Assembly: GCA_028709215.1 (NCBI GenBank)
Contig: JAQVXI010000003.1
Span: 16,949 to 80,948 of the forward strand
DNA from: Bacteroidales bacterium
GTDB lineage: Bacteria; Bacteroidota; Bacteroidia; Bacteroidales; UBA1402
Direction of reading: 5' to 3'
DNA length: 64,000 nt
Under the pieces are notes generated by a model. The model saw only the letters and a program-made list of their open reading frames with translations. It was not told the origin of the DNA and searched no databases. Position 1 is the first letter of the stretch. Each line of letters begins with the position of its first letter. Positions 9,200 through 18,757 of the stretch are shown piece after piece. The position numbers and the translations under genes were made by a program.

Positions 9200-10508
9200 A
9201 TCTAATTTCTGAGGTGGATTCAATCACACAATCGACTGCTTGGGCACCCATAACAACGGGCATCGTGGTCTCGTTGATCAGGTGCAACTTCGTACAGGCA
9301 GCTTCTCCATAGGGAGACATGGATTCACCGTGTTCCGGATGCGTATAGCCGATTAAAATGGGAAGACTTTGCGTTCTATTTTTTTGTTCAAAAGCGTTCA
9401 AAACAACGCGGTTGTTGTGCCCTTGTACGGTCATCAACGAATGCACCAGACGATCCGATTCGCTGGCCACCAAACTCAATTCGACTTCAACATTGCTTCC
9501 TTCCAAAAACAACAACGGACCATAATTGGCATCACCTTTACAGTTGATCATCACGGCACCGTCGTTGACCCAATAGGCGCGTTCGGTACCAATGGTTGTA
9601 CAGTTTTCCAATCGTACTCCCCCCTTGGTGCGCAACTCAAAACCGCCTCGGGTATTCTTTGCCGTACAGTTTAGGAACGTGATGTTTTTATTGTCTGAAT
9701 TATACGTACGAAAACCGTCTTCACACAACGACTTCATGTAACCGGGTGTCACGACGTACCGACCTTCCCGATTGGGAGTCCAGGTTCGAAATTGCACATC
9801 AAAGGCAGGTCCCTGTTCCTCTTTTAGAATGGCATCCGTCGATCGCAGCTCACCTTCTACGTAACAATCTTCAAACGTAACATTGCTTGCGCTTTTTTGA
9901 ATAAAAAAACCATGTCCAAACGAACGCATAAACAACTTGACATTTTTGACCGTTGTTTCATCTCCATTGACCAGAAAGCCACTGTGTTTCTGATGGCGAA
10001 TGACATCCGGACCACCTTTGCCAAATAGATCCCCGTACCCATACGGGAAAGAGCCTTGAACGTGCAACGTAAAATCAGAGATCGTGTTGCCTTTTCCTTC
10101 CACACAAAAGGCAGCCCCACCGGGAGAGGTTTCCTGACCGATGTGCACAATCGTCAAACCCTTGATCACATTGGAATCGCCCAAAACACGAATTTCATTG
10201 GTATGAATCGGGTGTTTCAGCAATTTACGCAGTCTGGTGTCCACTTCCAAGGTTACTCCCTCTAAGTCGATCTCGTTGTTGCTTCCTCTAAAGTATACAT
10301 AGGAATAATCCTTGCGCTCCAATTTGTGTGCAATCGAATCCTCATTTAAATAATCAATCAAACGATACGTTCCAGGCAATAACTTAATTGCATTGCCGCT
10401 TTGATTGGCATAGTAATCCAATTCGGCCAAGGTAGAAACTTCCTTCACAGCGCTTGAACAAGCAAACAGAAGGAATGCTGTCATTGAAATCAAAAGTATT
10501 TTTTTCAT
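9192..10508 (-). CDS. Right-handed beta-helix lipoprotein, polysaccharide-lyase-like
   Basis: The start is the ATG ending at 10508 (MKKILLISMTAFLLFACSS), which gives a lipoprotein signal with the cysteine at about residue 17; the frame extends 32 residues further upstream but into the neighbouring gene. The 438-residue product consists of repeated short beta-strands typical of a parallel beta-helix (many N..I.N/V.G turns such as GNTISDFTLHVQG and NITFLNCTAKN). The opening LAELDYYANQSGNAIKLLPGTYRL resembles the start of PL6-type and related helix proteins. I cannot assign catalytic residues with confidence. It lies between two GH28-like paralogues, so it probably acts on or binds the same polysaccharide. 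The lack of acidic residues after the cysteine hints at a periplasmic rather than surface location. Confidence 0.75.
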   Translation of the reverse strand: MKKILLISMTAFLLFACSSAVKEVSTLAELDYYANQSGNAIKLLPGTYRLIDYLNEDSIAHKLERKDYSYVYFRGSNNEIDLEGVTLEVDTRLRKLLKHPIHTNEIRVLGDSNVIKGLTIVHIGQETSPGGAAFCVEGKGNTISDFTLHVQGSFPYGYGDLFGKGGPDVIRHQKHSGFLVNGDETTVKNVKLFMRSFGHGFFIQKSASNVTFEDCYVEGELRSTDAILKEEQGPAFDVQFRTWTPNREGRYVVTPGYMKSLCEDGFRTYNSDNKNITFLNCTAKNTRGGFELRTKGGVRLENCTTIGTERAYWVNDGAVMINCKGDANYGPLLFLEGSNVEVELSLVASESDRLVHSLMTVQGHNNRVVLNAFEQKNRTQSLPILIGYTHPEHGESMSPYGEAACTKLHLINETTMPVVMGAQAVDCVIESTSEIRYE

Positions 10509-10527
10509 CGTCTTTGGGTATTCGAAA

Positions 10528-11922
10528 TTATTTAAATTGGATTCCATGTACAAAGTCACCCACTTGGATGTTTGCATCCTTGGCCGATCGAACGGTTTTC
10601 CCATTGATCGTCACGTCATCAAATTGGATGTTCTCAATCTTTCGATCCGCGTCAAAACCGTGCAGCACCGAAGGATTGGCAGAATGGCCCGTATACCGGA
10701 TGTTCTTGAACCGTACGTTTTGAATGCCACGCCCCGGAGCATTGCTGTACTTTTTGTCTTCCAACACACGGAGGTTAAATAGTTGCCCCTCCTGGAAATC
10801 TTCTACACGTATGTCTTCAAACGTAACATTGCGTACCAAGTTGTGATCGCTCGGACAAATGGACATACATCCCTGACTGATGCGATCATCCTCGTCGTGT
10901 TCCAAAATATCGATATTGGTGAAAAGCAGATGCTGAATGGTGTCTCCGCCGCCGACAGCATCCCCATGCAAACCGATGTTGATCGGGTGTGCAATGTCTG
11001 CCCAAAGCGTTGAATTTTTCACGATATAATTGCTGGCGTTTCCATAAAACTGCCAACGATGTCCGTAAATGGCAATGCAATCGTCCGAATTTCGCATGAA
11101 TACACCATCAATCAGCACATCGGAACACGACATCAGGTCGATGCCGTCACTCCATCCCTGATTGCTAAACGACTTGATGTTTCGTATGCTTAAGTTGGTG
11201 GTTTCACCCCCATAGATGGTGTAATGTTTGGGATTTATAAAAATGGGACCGTCTATCCGTACGTTGTTGGAATGACGCACTTCCACGCCTCTTTCCGGTT
11301 GAAAGACAATGCCATGGCCAATAATGTTCACATCATGGGCTGAATCAACCATCAATTTGGCCTTGATTACGGCACCGCCGTGTATAAAGGCTGTTTTTCC
11401 GGATGGAATGCGAAACACATCGCCCGGTTGATCGTCCGGCTTGTGTACTCCCGGACCAAAATAAATCACATTGGGATCCTCGGGATCCGGTTCATCAGAC
11501 ATGATTTCATTGGCAAAAATGTGAAGATTTTGCAGCCGGTCTCCATTTACCTCAAAAGATAATTTGCGCGGTTGATCCAATGTAAAGGTTGCAACGGAGC
11601 CGTTAACGATCGGAATAATTTGATAAGAAAGTGGACGAACCTGAACGGAATGAACCCATCCGTTATTCTTTTTTACTTGTACTTCGACTTTTCCCGAAAA
11701 GTCAAACGAGACCATTGATGCCGATTGTTTGGTATCCATATCGACTTCTACGTTGTATTCATAGAGATCTTTCCACTCCCCACCGGGAACGCGCACTTTT
11801 ACGGTAAAATCATCGTTGTGCGCCGAATAAAACATTTCTCTCGGCACTTCGTATGTAATCAATTCCTGAGCAGCAGAAACAAAGGATATAAACGTGAGAA
11901 ACAAACTGATTTTATATTTCAT
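10528..11922 (-). CDS. Secreted right-handed beta-helix glycoside hydrolase, GH28/GH49-like (copy 2)
   Basis: This 464-residue protein has a signal peptide (about 1-18), an N-terminal beta-sandwich containing EVNGDRLQNLHIFAN and a parallel beta-helix. The catalytic candidates are Asp in WSDGIDL (about residue 258) and the Asp pair in NSDDCIAIYGHR (about 281). The layout matches copy 1 at 7769-9199, and many blocks are shared (DDFTVKVR, RPLSY, NVIYFGPG, IPSGKT, NSTLWADIAHP), so the two are paralogues. The helix turns differ enough that they may cut different linkages or work as an endo/exo pair. It starts three bases after the stop of the lyase/GH43 gene, inside the same operon. Confidence 0.87.
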   Translation of the reverse strand: MKYKISLFLTFISFVSAAQELITYEVPREMFYSAHNDDFTVKVRVPGGEWKDLYEYNVEVDMDTKQSASMVSFDFSGKVEVQVKKNNGWVHSVQVRPLSYQIIPIVNGSVATFTLDQPRKLSFEVNGDRLQNLHIFANEIMSDEPDPEDPNVIYFGPGVHKPDDQPGDVFRIPSGKTAFIHGGAVIKAKLMVDSAHDVNIIGHGIVFQPERGVEVRHSNNVRIDGPIFINPKHYTIYGGETTNLSIRNIKSFSNQGWSDGIDLMSCSDVLIDGVFMRNSDDCIAIYGHRWQFYGNASNYIVKNSTLWADIAHPINIGLHGDAVGGGDTIQHLLFTNIDILEHDEDDRISQGCMSICPSDHNLVRNVTFEDIRVEDFQEGQLFNLRVLEDKKYSNAPGRGIQNVRFKNIRYTGHSANPSVLHGFDADRKIENIQFDDVTINGKTVRSAKDANIQVGDFVHGIQFK

Positions 11923-11925
11923 GGC

Positions 11926-14811
11926 TTATGGAGTTATCGGTAAAATGTGTCCTTCTTGATCAAAATCCAATGGGGCAAGACAGAGCTGCCTAAGCACGTA
12001 ACTTTCTTCTTGAGGAAAGATGCGATGATAAAGCATGTAATGCTGATTTTTGTGCATGAACACGCAATGATGCCCGGGACCATAGGTCGTACGATCGGAA
12101 GATGTTTGAAGTATTGGATTGTTCTTGCCTTTCTCGAAGGGTCCAAAGGGGCTTTTGGCGGTTGCGTAACGAACATTGTACGTATGGTCTATGGCTTTAC
12201 CGTTGGAATACATTAGGTAATACGTCCCATCCTTTTTTAACATCACCGGTCCTTCAAAATAATCCGGAGGTGTGACATCCAAGGGCTCTATCAAAAAATC
12301 GATCATATTGGTATCCAACGATACCATGAAACATTTTCCGTTTACCCAATTCAAGCCGGATCCCCAATATAGGTAGGCCTGGTTGTCGTCATCAATAAAG
12401 CATTCCGCATCAATCATGTGGTAACCCGGAATAAGATTGCCCGGAATCAGTGGTGTATTGTCTGATTTTGCATTTTTCCATGGACCAAGCGGATGCTCCG
12501 CGACTCCGGCCCAAACTTCGTTTCCAACGGAAACGTACATATAAAATTGGCCATTCACTCCTTGTATCACGGAGGGAGCCCATACTTTATCCTTACCGGA
12601 GGTAGGGCTGGTACAAGCCTCTTTGGTCGGCCAATTGATTTGCCTTCGTTCAAACGATTGAAAATCACGGGTTTCAAAAACGGCCAATTCTTCTCCTCCC
12701 CACGGGTCAATGGTTGCATAGATGTAATACACGCCCGCATAAAAAACAATGGATGGATCGGCATAATAACCCTCCAAAATGGGGTTGGATCGTTGTATAC
12801 CCAAATCGTTATGAATAGAGACATGGTCAAAGGTAGCCTCAACGGGTTTGTTGGAATCGCTGGACGCCACAACCAAACCGGCTAGGATAGACGACTCCAT
12901 GGGGATCTCAACACGGTCCACTTCAAACCACTTTTGACCGTTTGAAGATTCAAAAACAGTAAAAACAGCGCCAGTACGCTTGATTCGAAACCAAGCGGGT
13001 AGCCATGTATAGGTGTTGCCCAAGGTGGACGACATCGAAACACCGTTTTCAAGCCTGTAGCCCATGCGGGCAAATCGCCCTCCGACCTCTCCCAACGTCA
13101 TGCTCACAGCAGGTGAACCGGGATCCAGTGAGGAGCGCAACATAATACCAACCTTCGAGAGCGGTCCGGAAACATCGCTGATTCGACCCGTGATCTCAAA
13201 ATCGCCACTCGCTTGAGTAAAGCAGAACGAAGCATTGTCTTTGTTTCCACCAATCTGCGTTCCATTACCGGTAACATGATACGTTGAGCCGGCGACATCC
13301 GCAAACGCAGCCTTTCCGGCGTTTCCGGATCCAATCTGCGCCATGTTCCAACCCATCGGCAATGCAGTTGTACGTTTAGGCGTGGCCTGAGTCACCTCAG
13401 AAAAAACGCCGGCACCGGATTGGTTTTGTGCAGCAACCCGATAATAATAGGTTGTGCCATTCGAAGCTGTTTTATCCGTGTATTCTGCAAGGGTCAGATC
13501 ATCCCAGGAAGCGAGGGTTGTAAAGTCTCCTTCTTTACGAATGGATCGCTGAATGATATACCCGGTAGTGGTATAATCGACGGGAGGCTGCCAGCTCAAA
13601 AAAACACGTCCTACACCGGCAGTCGCTTTCAGTGTTTTGGGCTGACCGGGGGTCGGGTGTGGGGGCACGCTGCTCGCTTCTAAGGCAAAGGTGAGCGACC
13701 CGTAACCAAAATGATCTTTGCTTCCACGTTCCGGCCGAATGAGTTCAGCCATACGTTGTACATTGGGTGCCTTTTCCCCCATGCGTACGACGTAATGGTT
13801 GTACAACAGTTCCCAAACCGGACGGTCGTCCAACCGACCTCGCCCGTTGATGGCGGGCCATTTGTGATTGGCAGGCTGACAGTTGTTGTAAAATTCAAAG
13901 GGAACATCCTGCATCATATTGTATTTTGCGGTATATTCCGCTCCGGCAAGGAGGCGATTGTTGTCGTAACCAAACAGATCCACGCCCTGATTCCAGGCTA
14001 TTTGACACGCTGTACCCAAGAGTCCAACGCCCAATTGACCGTGTTCCTGATCGCGGCCGCTTTCTTGCCACTGACCCAGATTCCCATCGTGTACATGATA
14101 CACGGCGTGTTTGATACTCCCTGTACCTTTGCCATGCTTAAAGTATTCGACTCCCTCATCAAAGATGGCTTGGTTGTCGCACAAAACCCCAATGGCAAGC
14201 AAGGCGGTGATGTTGTTTGCATCCCAATTCGCCCAATAATAATCCACACAGGCACCGTTGTGATGGACCAAAAAATCGTGACATACCGGATAAAAATATT
14301 CCACCATCATGTGCTGAAACGCACGAAAATCGTTGGTTTTCCAACCGTCGTAGATCCGCATAATTTCAGCAGCCATTGCCATCTCTGAGATACCGATTCC
14401 ACCCAAGCCGACGATATCCGTATTCCCTTTTGACGGGATTCGATGAACAACAGACGAATAGTCATTAAGAATCCGTATGGCACACTGAGCGTGACGATCA
14501 TCACCGGAGATGTACCAACGGATTGCATTCAAATAAGCCGCATGGGCATCTCTCGACAGTACCTGTCGAGCATTCATATCTTCCTTGGGAGAGGCCTTGT
14601 AATCGCTTTGAGCCAAAGGATCCCTGATCAACAGATTCCAACCGTCAATCCACGGCTGTGCAGCTTCGGCAACTTTGGTCTTCATCCGATCCAAATCTGC
14701 TTGCGTGTGCAAACCTCCCGGGTGAATAAAATTGCCCGATGTTTTTGCTTGCAGCGTAACGCAAAACAAAAGCAGAATTATACCAATGGAAAGACCCTTC
14801 TTAGGCATCAT
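11926..14811 (-). CDS. Four-domain enzyme: alginate-lyase-like, FN3, jelly-roll and GH43
   Basis: I choose the ATG ending at 14811 (MMPKKGLSIG) because the frame from 14847 would run into the upstream gene. The 961-residue product has a signal peptide, then an alpha/alpha-toroid alginate-lyase-like domain (about 25-380, with YYWANWDANN and WQESGRDQEHGQLGVG), a fibronectin type III domain (about 385-475), a concanavalin-like jelly-roll (about 490-675, GIMLRSSLDPGSP) and a GH43 five-bladed propeller (about 680-961). The GH43 triad is visible: Asp in YYADPS (about 684), Asp in DAECF (about 801) and Glu in FEGPVML (about 851). It therefore looks bifunctional: a uronate lyase plus an arabinofuranosidase or xylosidase. 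The fold of the first domain is shared by several lyase families, so alginate is not implied as the substrate. It starts 16 bases after the unknown protein's stop. Confidence 0.86.
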   Translation of the reverse strand: MMPKKGLSIGIILLLFCVTLQAKTSGNFIHPGGLHTQADLDRMKTKVAEAAQPWIDGWNLLIRDPLAQSDYKASPKEDMNARQVLSRDAHAAYLNAIRWYISGDDRHAQCAIRILNDYSSVVHRIPSKGNTDIVGLGGIGISEMAMAAEIMRIYDGWKTNDFRAFQHMMVEYFYPVCHDFLVHHNGACVDYYWANWDANNITALLAIGVLCDNQAIFDEGVEYFKHGKGTGSIKHAVYHVHDGNLGQWQESGRDQEHGQLGVGLLGTACQIAWNQGVDLFGYDNNRLLAGAEYTAKYNMMQDVPFEFYNNCQPANHKWPAINGRGRLDDRPVWELLYNHYVVRMGEKAPNVQRMAELIRPERGSKDHFGYGSLTFALEASSVPPHPTPGQPKTLKATAGVGRVFLSWQPPVDYTTTGYIIQRSIRKEGDFTTLASWDDLTLAEYTDKTASNGTTYYYRVAAQNQSGAGVFSEVTQATPKRTTALPMGWNMAQIGSGNAGKAAFADVAGSTYHVTGNGTQIGGNKDNASFCFTQASGDFEITGRISDVSGPLSKVGIMLRSSLDPGSPAVSMTLGEVGGRFARMGYRLENGVSMSSTLGNTYTWLPAWFRIKRTGAVFTVFESSNGQKWFEVDRVEIPMESSILAGLVVASSDSNKPVEATFDHVSIHNDLGIQRSNPILEGYYADPSIVFYAGVYYIYATIDPWGGEELAVFETRDFQSFERRQINWPTKEACTSPTSGKDKVWAPSVIQGVNGQFYMYVSVGNEVWAGVAEHPLGPWKNAKSDNTPLIPGNLIPGYHMIDAECFIDDDNQAYLYWGSGLNWVNGKCFMVSLDTNMIDFLIEPLDVTPPDYFEGPVMLKKDGTYYLMYSNGKAIDHTYNVRYATAKSPFGPFEKGKNNPILQTSSDRTTYGPGHHCVFMHKNQHYMLYHRIFPQEESYVLRQLCLAPLDFDQEGHILPITP

Positions 14812-14827
14812 CGTTTTAGGTTTTTTA

Positions 14828-17092
14828 TTAATCTGTTTCAAGAACAATTACAATGGTGGACATGGGGAGAACCTGTACTTCCTTTGATGAAACCTCGGTT
14901 TCCGAAGGATTACCATTGAGAATGGTATACTCTTTTGTGGGTACAGTCAACGTGTACGTTTGATCACTTGAATGGTTCATACCAATGAGATACCTTCCGT
15001 AACGCATTTCATAAAACAATGCCTTTCCGGCAAAAATATTCTCATCACCTTGTTTGTACCGTACACCATCCGGTATGCGAGCAATGGGAAGCACTTCACC
15101 TGCATGCGCCGATTGAATCCCCTTATACCATTCACGACTGCCATTAAAGCCCAAATTCACCCAATTTGGACGTGTATATCTCATCCCGCTGTCGTCTATA
15201 ATCGTACGAATACATACGTTGGAAACATGTTCTGTCTGAGGAGTAATAAAATGCACCTTAGCCAGATTATTCACGGCATTACGGGCACGCCAATAAAGCG
15301 ACGCATACAGAATCTCATCGCCGTTTTTAATCGCTACAACTCCATTCTCTTCATCAGAAAAGACCACATCCGGTCCGTCTAAAGTCATAGGCATACGAAA
15401 CGTACGAACCGGTTGCTTCATGATCCGATCGTACTCATCGGGAATATGAATCAACGAACGTGTACCTCTCATTCCTCCAACCGTCAATTTCTCCCGAATC
15501 ATTGGAAAAAATTGTTCCTCACGAATCATTTGTTGTACCATCCCGACTGCACGAGGATCTAAGGTATTCGCGGCCGTCATCAATGGAGTCGCATCCCATG
15601 CAGTACCGCGATCACAATAGGCAACATCACCTGGATAGTGGCCACCATCCCGCCAACCCACAACGGCTTCAATTCGCATGACTGCATTCCCTTCGTGATC
15701 AACACCCGGATGTCTAAAATAACTTCGTGCCTCCATCATCTTCAATAATTGCTCCCGAATCTGTAGGTCACCACTGTTGGGAATTCCTGTTACGCAGGTT
15801 GAACGATAAATATCGTTGACCCAATCAAGCACTTCACCGTAGTAGCCTACATAACCAAGTTCTTTAGTCAATCCTTTGGCTGTTAATTGCCAATAATCCG
15901 TACCCAATGGAAATGCATCAAGAATGCCCGACCAAGGGGCCAATCCTACACTTTCATGCAAGTATCGAAGCATCGTATATTCCGGATAGGCTTTTGTCGG
16001 CTCCAAGAGCATCACCGCTTTATTGACATCATACATAAACAAATCAATAATCATGCTTTGATTGGTATACTGTCTGCGATGGTGTATGCTATAATCCAAA
16101 CCTGCCTGCAACAGATCCGTCCATTTGTTTATTCGTTCCTCAGTCAACTGATCGCCCCATTTATCCCATAATAGCCGAATGGCACGTGCTATGGGCCCCA
16201 CCTGCAACCAATCCGTATTGTAGACCGTATTATCCTGATAAATAAACGTGGGATTATCAACAAAACGCTCATAATAAGCATCTATTGAAGCGGCGATGAG
16301 AGGAACTACCTGATCGTTTTCAAACGCATTCGTCCAACTGACGGTGGATGCTTCAGCAAGCGTCCACATCTCCAACTGCGATAAAACATCTTTGTTGAGT
16401 AAAACACTCATATCTCGATTAACACGCGATTTGAGGGCTACAAACGAATCTTCCGTCGTTGCAGCGCGAACTTTATACACCGGTGTTTTGCCCTGTACTT
16501 CCTTTCTACCAGGAGCCAAGTAGGATTCAATATGTGTATACGCTTTATAAAAGCCTATGGTCGGTTTCGTCATGGGCTGCTGGTAACGTTCAAACGTTGA
16601 TCCATATCCCCACATGGGGCCATACGAACGCAATTCCAATTGAACGACCGATTTGCCTTTTGTATACTTCAATGGCAAGGGCAAGGTCACATAATAAAAA
16701 CGGCCCAAAAGGGGTGCATTCCCGTTTCCCAACGTTACATAATCAATATCACCTAAATGTCGATACCCGACCTGCATCCCTTCAATGAAAAGCATGGTTA
16801 GATTCTTGTCCGACTCAGAACCGAAACAACGTACCGTGAAATAATTCTGATGAATTGGATCCACTTTCATCCGAAAGGACATCGTTCCTCCCTCCCAATG
16901 ATCTTCCACAGGCGGCAGCATGCGACGCGCCGTTGATTGCATTCCACCAATATACGATTCGGTACGTACACCAACAAAATCGTGTCTGCTTTCACTTTTT
17001 GTGGAGCCAAAGACCAGTTCATCCCGGACATTTTGTCCATGAAGACTCGTCACAATAAGGACGGAGAGAAAAGATATCAACAATTTTTTCAT
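14828..17092 (-). CDS. Large secreted protein of unknown family, lyase-like architecture
   Basis: I do not recognise a named family. The 754-residue protein has a clear signal peptide (about 1-20, ending in SLHGQ), an N-terminal region rich in beta-strands (about 40-190, GTMSFRMKVD to QLELRSYGPMWGYG), a long helical middle (about 225-560) and a C-terminal beta-sandwich (about 570-754) ending in VLPMSTIVIVLE. Helical toroid followed by beta-sandwich is the layout of several polysaccharide lyase families. Conserved-looking polar clusters that could be catalytic are HHRRQYTNQSM, GWRDGGHYPGD and DRGTAWDATPLM in the helical part. It sits between SusD and the lyase/GH43 gene with 17-base or shorter gaps, so a role in depolymerising the same glycan is likely but unproved. 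A non-enzymatic binding role is possible. Confidence 0.6.
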   Translation of the reverse strand: MKKLLISFLSVLIVTSLHGQNVRDELVFGSTKSESRHDFVGVRTESYIGGMQSTARRMLPPVEDHWEGGTMSFRMKVDPIHQNYFTVRCFGSESDKNLTMLFIEGMQVGYRHLGDIDYVTLGNGNAPLLGRFYYVTLPLPLKYTKGKSVVQLELRSYGPMWGYGSTFERYQQPMTKPTIGFYKAYTHIESYLAPGRKEVQGKTPVYKVRAATTEDSFVALKSRVNRDMSVLLNKDVLSQLEMWTLAEASTVSWTNAFENDQVVPLIAASIDAYYERFVDNPTFIYQDNTVYNTDWLQVGPIARAIRLLWDKWGDQLTEERINKWTDLLQAGLDYSIHHRRQYTNQSMIIDLFMYDVNKAVMLLEPTKAYPEYTMLRYLHESVGLAPWSGILDAFPLGTDYWQLTAKGLTKELGYVGYYGEVLDWVNDIYRSTCVTGIPNSGDLQIREQLLKMMEARSYFRHPGVDHEGNAVMRIEAVVGWRDGGHYPGDVAYCDRGTAWDATPLMTAANTLDPRAVGMVQQMIREEQFFPMIREKLTVGGMRGTRSLIHIPDEYDRIMKQPVRTFRMPMTLDGPDVVFSDEENGVVAIKNGDEILYASLYWRARNAVNNLAKVHFITPQTEHVSNVCIRTIIDDSGMRYTRPNWVNLGFNGSREWYKGIQSAHAGEVLPIARIPDGVRYKQGDENIFAGKALFYEMRYGRYLIGMNHSSDQTYTLTVPTKEYTILNGNPSETEVSSKEVQVLPMSTIVIVLETD

Positions 17093-17109
17093 AGATGTAC
17101 GTTTATTTG

Positions 17110-18747
17110 TTATTCTTGATGTGGCAGGAACCAGTTATCAGGATTACTCAAGAGACCAAAGACCTTGCTACGCAATCCAACGTCAAACTTAGAGGACACT
17201 TGGTTTGCCAGATACAGCGGATCTCTGCGTTTGGCAACGCGCATTAAGTCCGTAAATCGACCACCTTCAAAAGCCGTTTCCAAGGCCAATTCGGTCACAA
17301 TCTGATCTTCTACCCACTGAAGTGTATCAACCCCTGCCTCTATCGAATAACTTTTAAAAAACTTGAGTGTGCCACAACCCCTGCTATGCATCCCAATGTT
17401 CGAAGTAAATCGATCGATGCTCAGATTCTGTTGACCAAACTCCATATAATAAGGCACTCCAGTGCTGTCCGGTGTGTATTCTGAGGCTGGTACATAGAGA
17501 GGATTGTTTAACACTTCGGGGGTCAATCCATATTTTAGAACGGCAAACGCCATTTGATGTGCTCCCATACGATTGATTGCTTCCGCGTAGCGCAGATAAA
17601 CCGTACTGGAACGACAGAGGATATTGAAATTCTCAATGTTTTTGAATTTTGTCACGTACGAATACTGCGCATCGGTCAAACCGTCCGAAACCAATTTTGT
17701 TTCATACGAACCGTATGCGCCGCGCAAGTCGCCCGGCTTGGAGACCGTTGCATCGTAAGCATAGGTTTGATTTTCCCAATACTGGATGGCAACCGGAGTA
17801 GGACGTAGTACGTAATTCTCTTGAAACATATCGGGGAGCATGGTTGCATTGCCGGATGTTTCCGTTGTGTACGGAATGATTGAAATCATTTCGTTGTAGG
17901 TCGCCAAATTTCCAAAAATACGGGTCCAATTACGGGTCGAAACGTTGGTAAACGTAGGGCCGTTCCATGCGTTTGTAAGATTCAATACGGTAAGACGCTG
18001 ATTGTAGATCAATTCATAATACATCTGAGCGGCCAACGAGTATTCCTGCTTCCATAAATAAAGTTCACCCAGTACAAATCGTATGGGCATAAACAATTGC
18101 TTTGAGTTAAAGCTACCGATATTGCCGTAATCGGGCATCTGCTCCGGTTCATCCCAGGCAGCGGGCAAAAGCGGTGTCAAATCTTGAATCAACACATCCA
18201 ATAAGGCAGCTTGATTGAGCGTATCTGCCTCCACGACATCCCATGCATCCAAAACTGGTTGTGTATAATAATAGACTTCTCCATACAAATTACTCAATTG
18301 CAAATAAGCCCAAGCTCGAATGGTTTTCGCCTGTGCGTACTCATAGGTTAGTACCCTGCGCTGATCCACAACCAGACTGGTATCTATGGTTTGAATCAAA
18401 TAATTGCAATTATTGATTAACGCATACAAATCGCGTTCCATATGATAGGGATTCGCTGCATCGACTTCAAACTGGTACACATCCCTCAGTTCTTGCGAGG
18501 ACTGCTCGGTGACTTCCAGCAAGTCGCCCCTCAGTTCACTCAAAATCACGTATCGGTCACCCACTTGTTGAACGTTTTGTAGTATGCCCAGCATGGCATA
18601 AAACGCGGCACGTTGTGTATCAATGGCATCATCCTCAACCTTGACCAAACCGTTGGATTCCGTCTCAAAAAAGTCGGTGCATGATGCGCTCATTAAAGCC
18701 AGTGTCACACCCAATATATATCGAATCGCTTTTTTCATCGCTCTCAT
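17110..18747 (-). CDS. SusD/RagB-family glycan-binding lipoprotein (second pair)
   Basis: The start is taken as the ATG ending at 18747 (MRAMKKAIRY); the frame opens nine bases earlier at a TTG, and another ATG at 18738 is also possible. The lipoprotein signal ends in LMSASC, followed by TDFFETES. The helical part contains QAKTIRAWAYLQLSNLYGEVYYYTQP, the tetratricopeptide-like core of SusD proteins, and the C-terminal portion has STVYLRYAEAINRMG. The length is about 545 residues, normal for the family. It follows the divergent SusC (18758-21916) by ten bases and is co-transcribed with FAS1 lipoproteins upstream. It is expected at the outer leaflet of the outer membrane as the lid of that transporter. 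Confidence 0.93.
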   Translation of the reverse strand: MRAMKKAIRYILGVTLALMSASCTDFFETESNGLVKVEDDAIDTQRAAFYAMLGILQNVQQVGDRYVILSELRGDLLEVTEQSSQELRDVYQFEVDAANPYHMERDLYALINNCNYLIQTIDTSLVVDQRRVLTYEYAQAKTIRAWAYLQLSNLYGEVYYYTQPVLDAWDVVEADTLNQAALLDVLIQDLTPLLPAAWDEPEQMPDYGNIGSFNSKQLFMPIRFVLGELYLWKQEYSLAAQMYYELIYNQRLTVLNLTNAWNGPTFTNVSTRNWTRIFGNLATYNEMISIIPYTTETSGNATMLPDMFQENYVLRPTPVAIQYWENQTYAYDATVSKPGDLRGAYGSYETKLVSDGLTDAQYSYVTKFKNIENFNILCRSSTVYLRYAEAINRMGAHQMAFAVLKYGLTPEVLNNPLYVPASEYTPDSTGVPYYMEFGQQNLSIDRFTSNIGMHSRGCGTLKFFKSYSIEAGVDTLQWVEDQIVTELALETAFEGGRFTDLMRVAKRRDPLYLANQVSSKFDVGLRSKVFGLLSNPDNWFLPHQE

Positions 18748-18757
18748 TTTTTTCAAA

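Noticed and set aside
13711-14388. 225-codon plus-strand frame opposite the lyase/GH43 gene
   Set aside because: It is antisense to a strongly supported coding frame, has no recognisable motif, signal or promoter, and its low-complexity hydrophobic composition is typical of a shadow frame.
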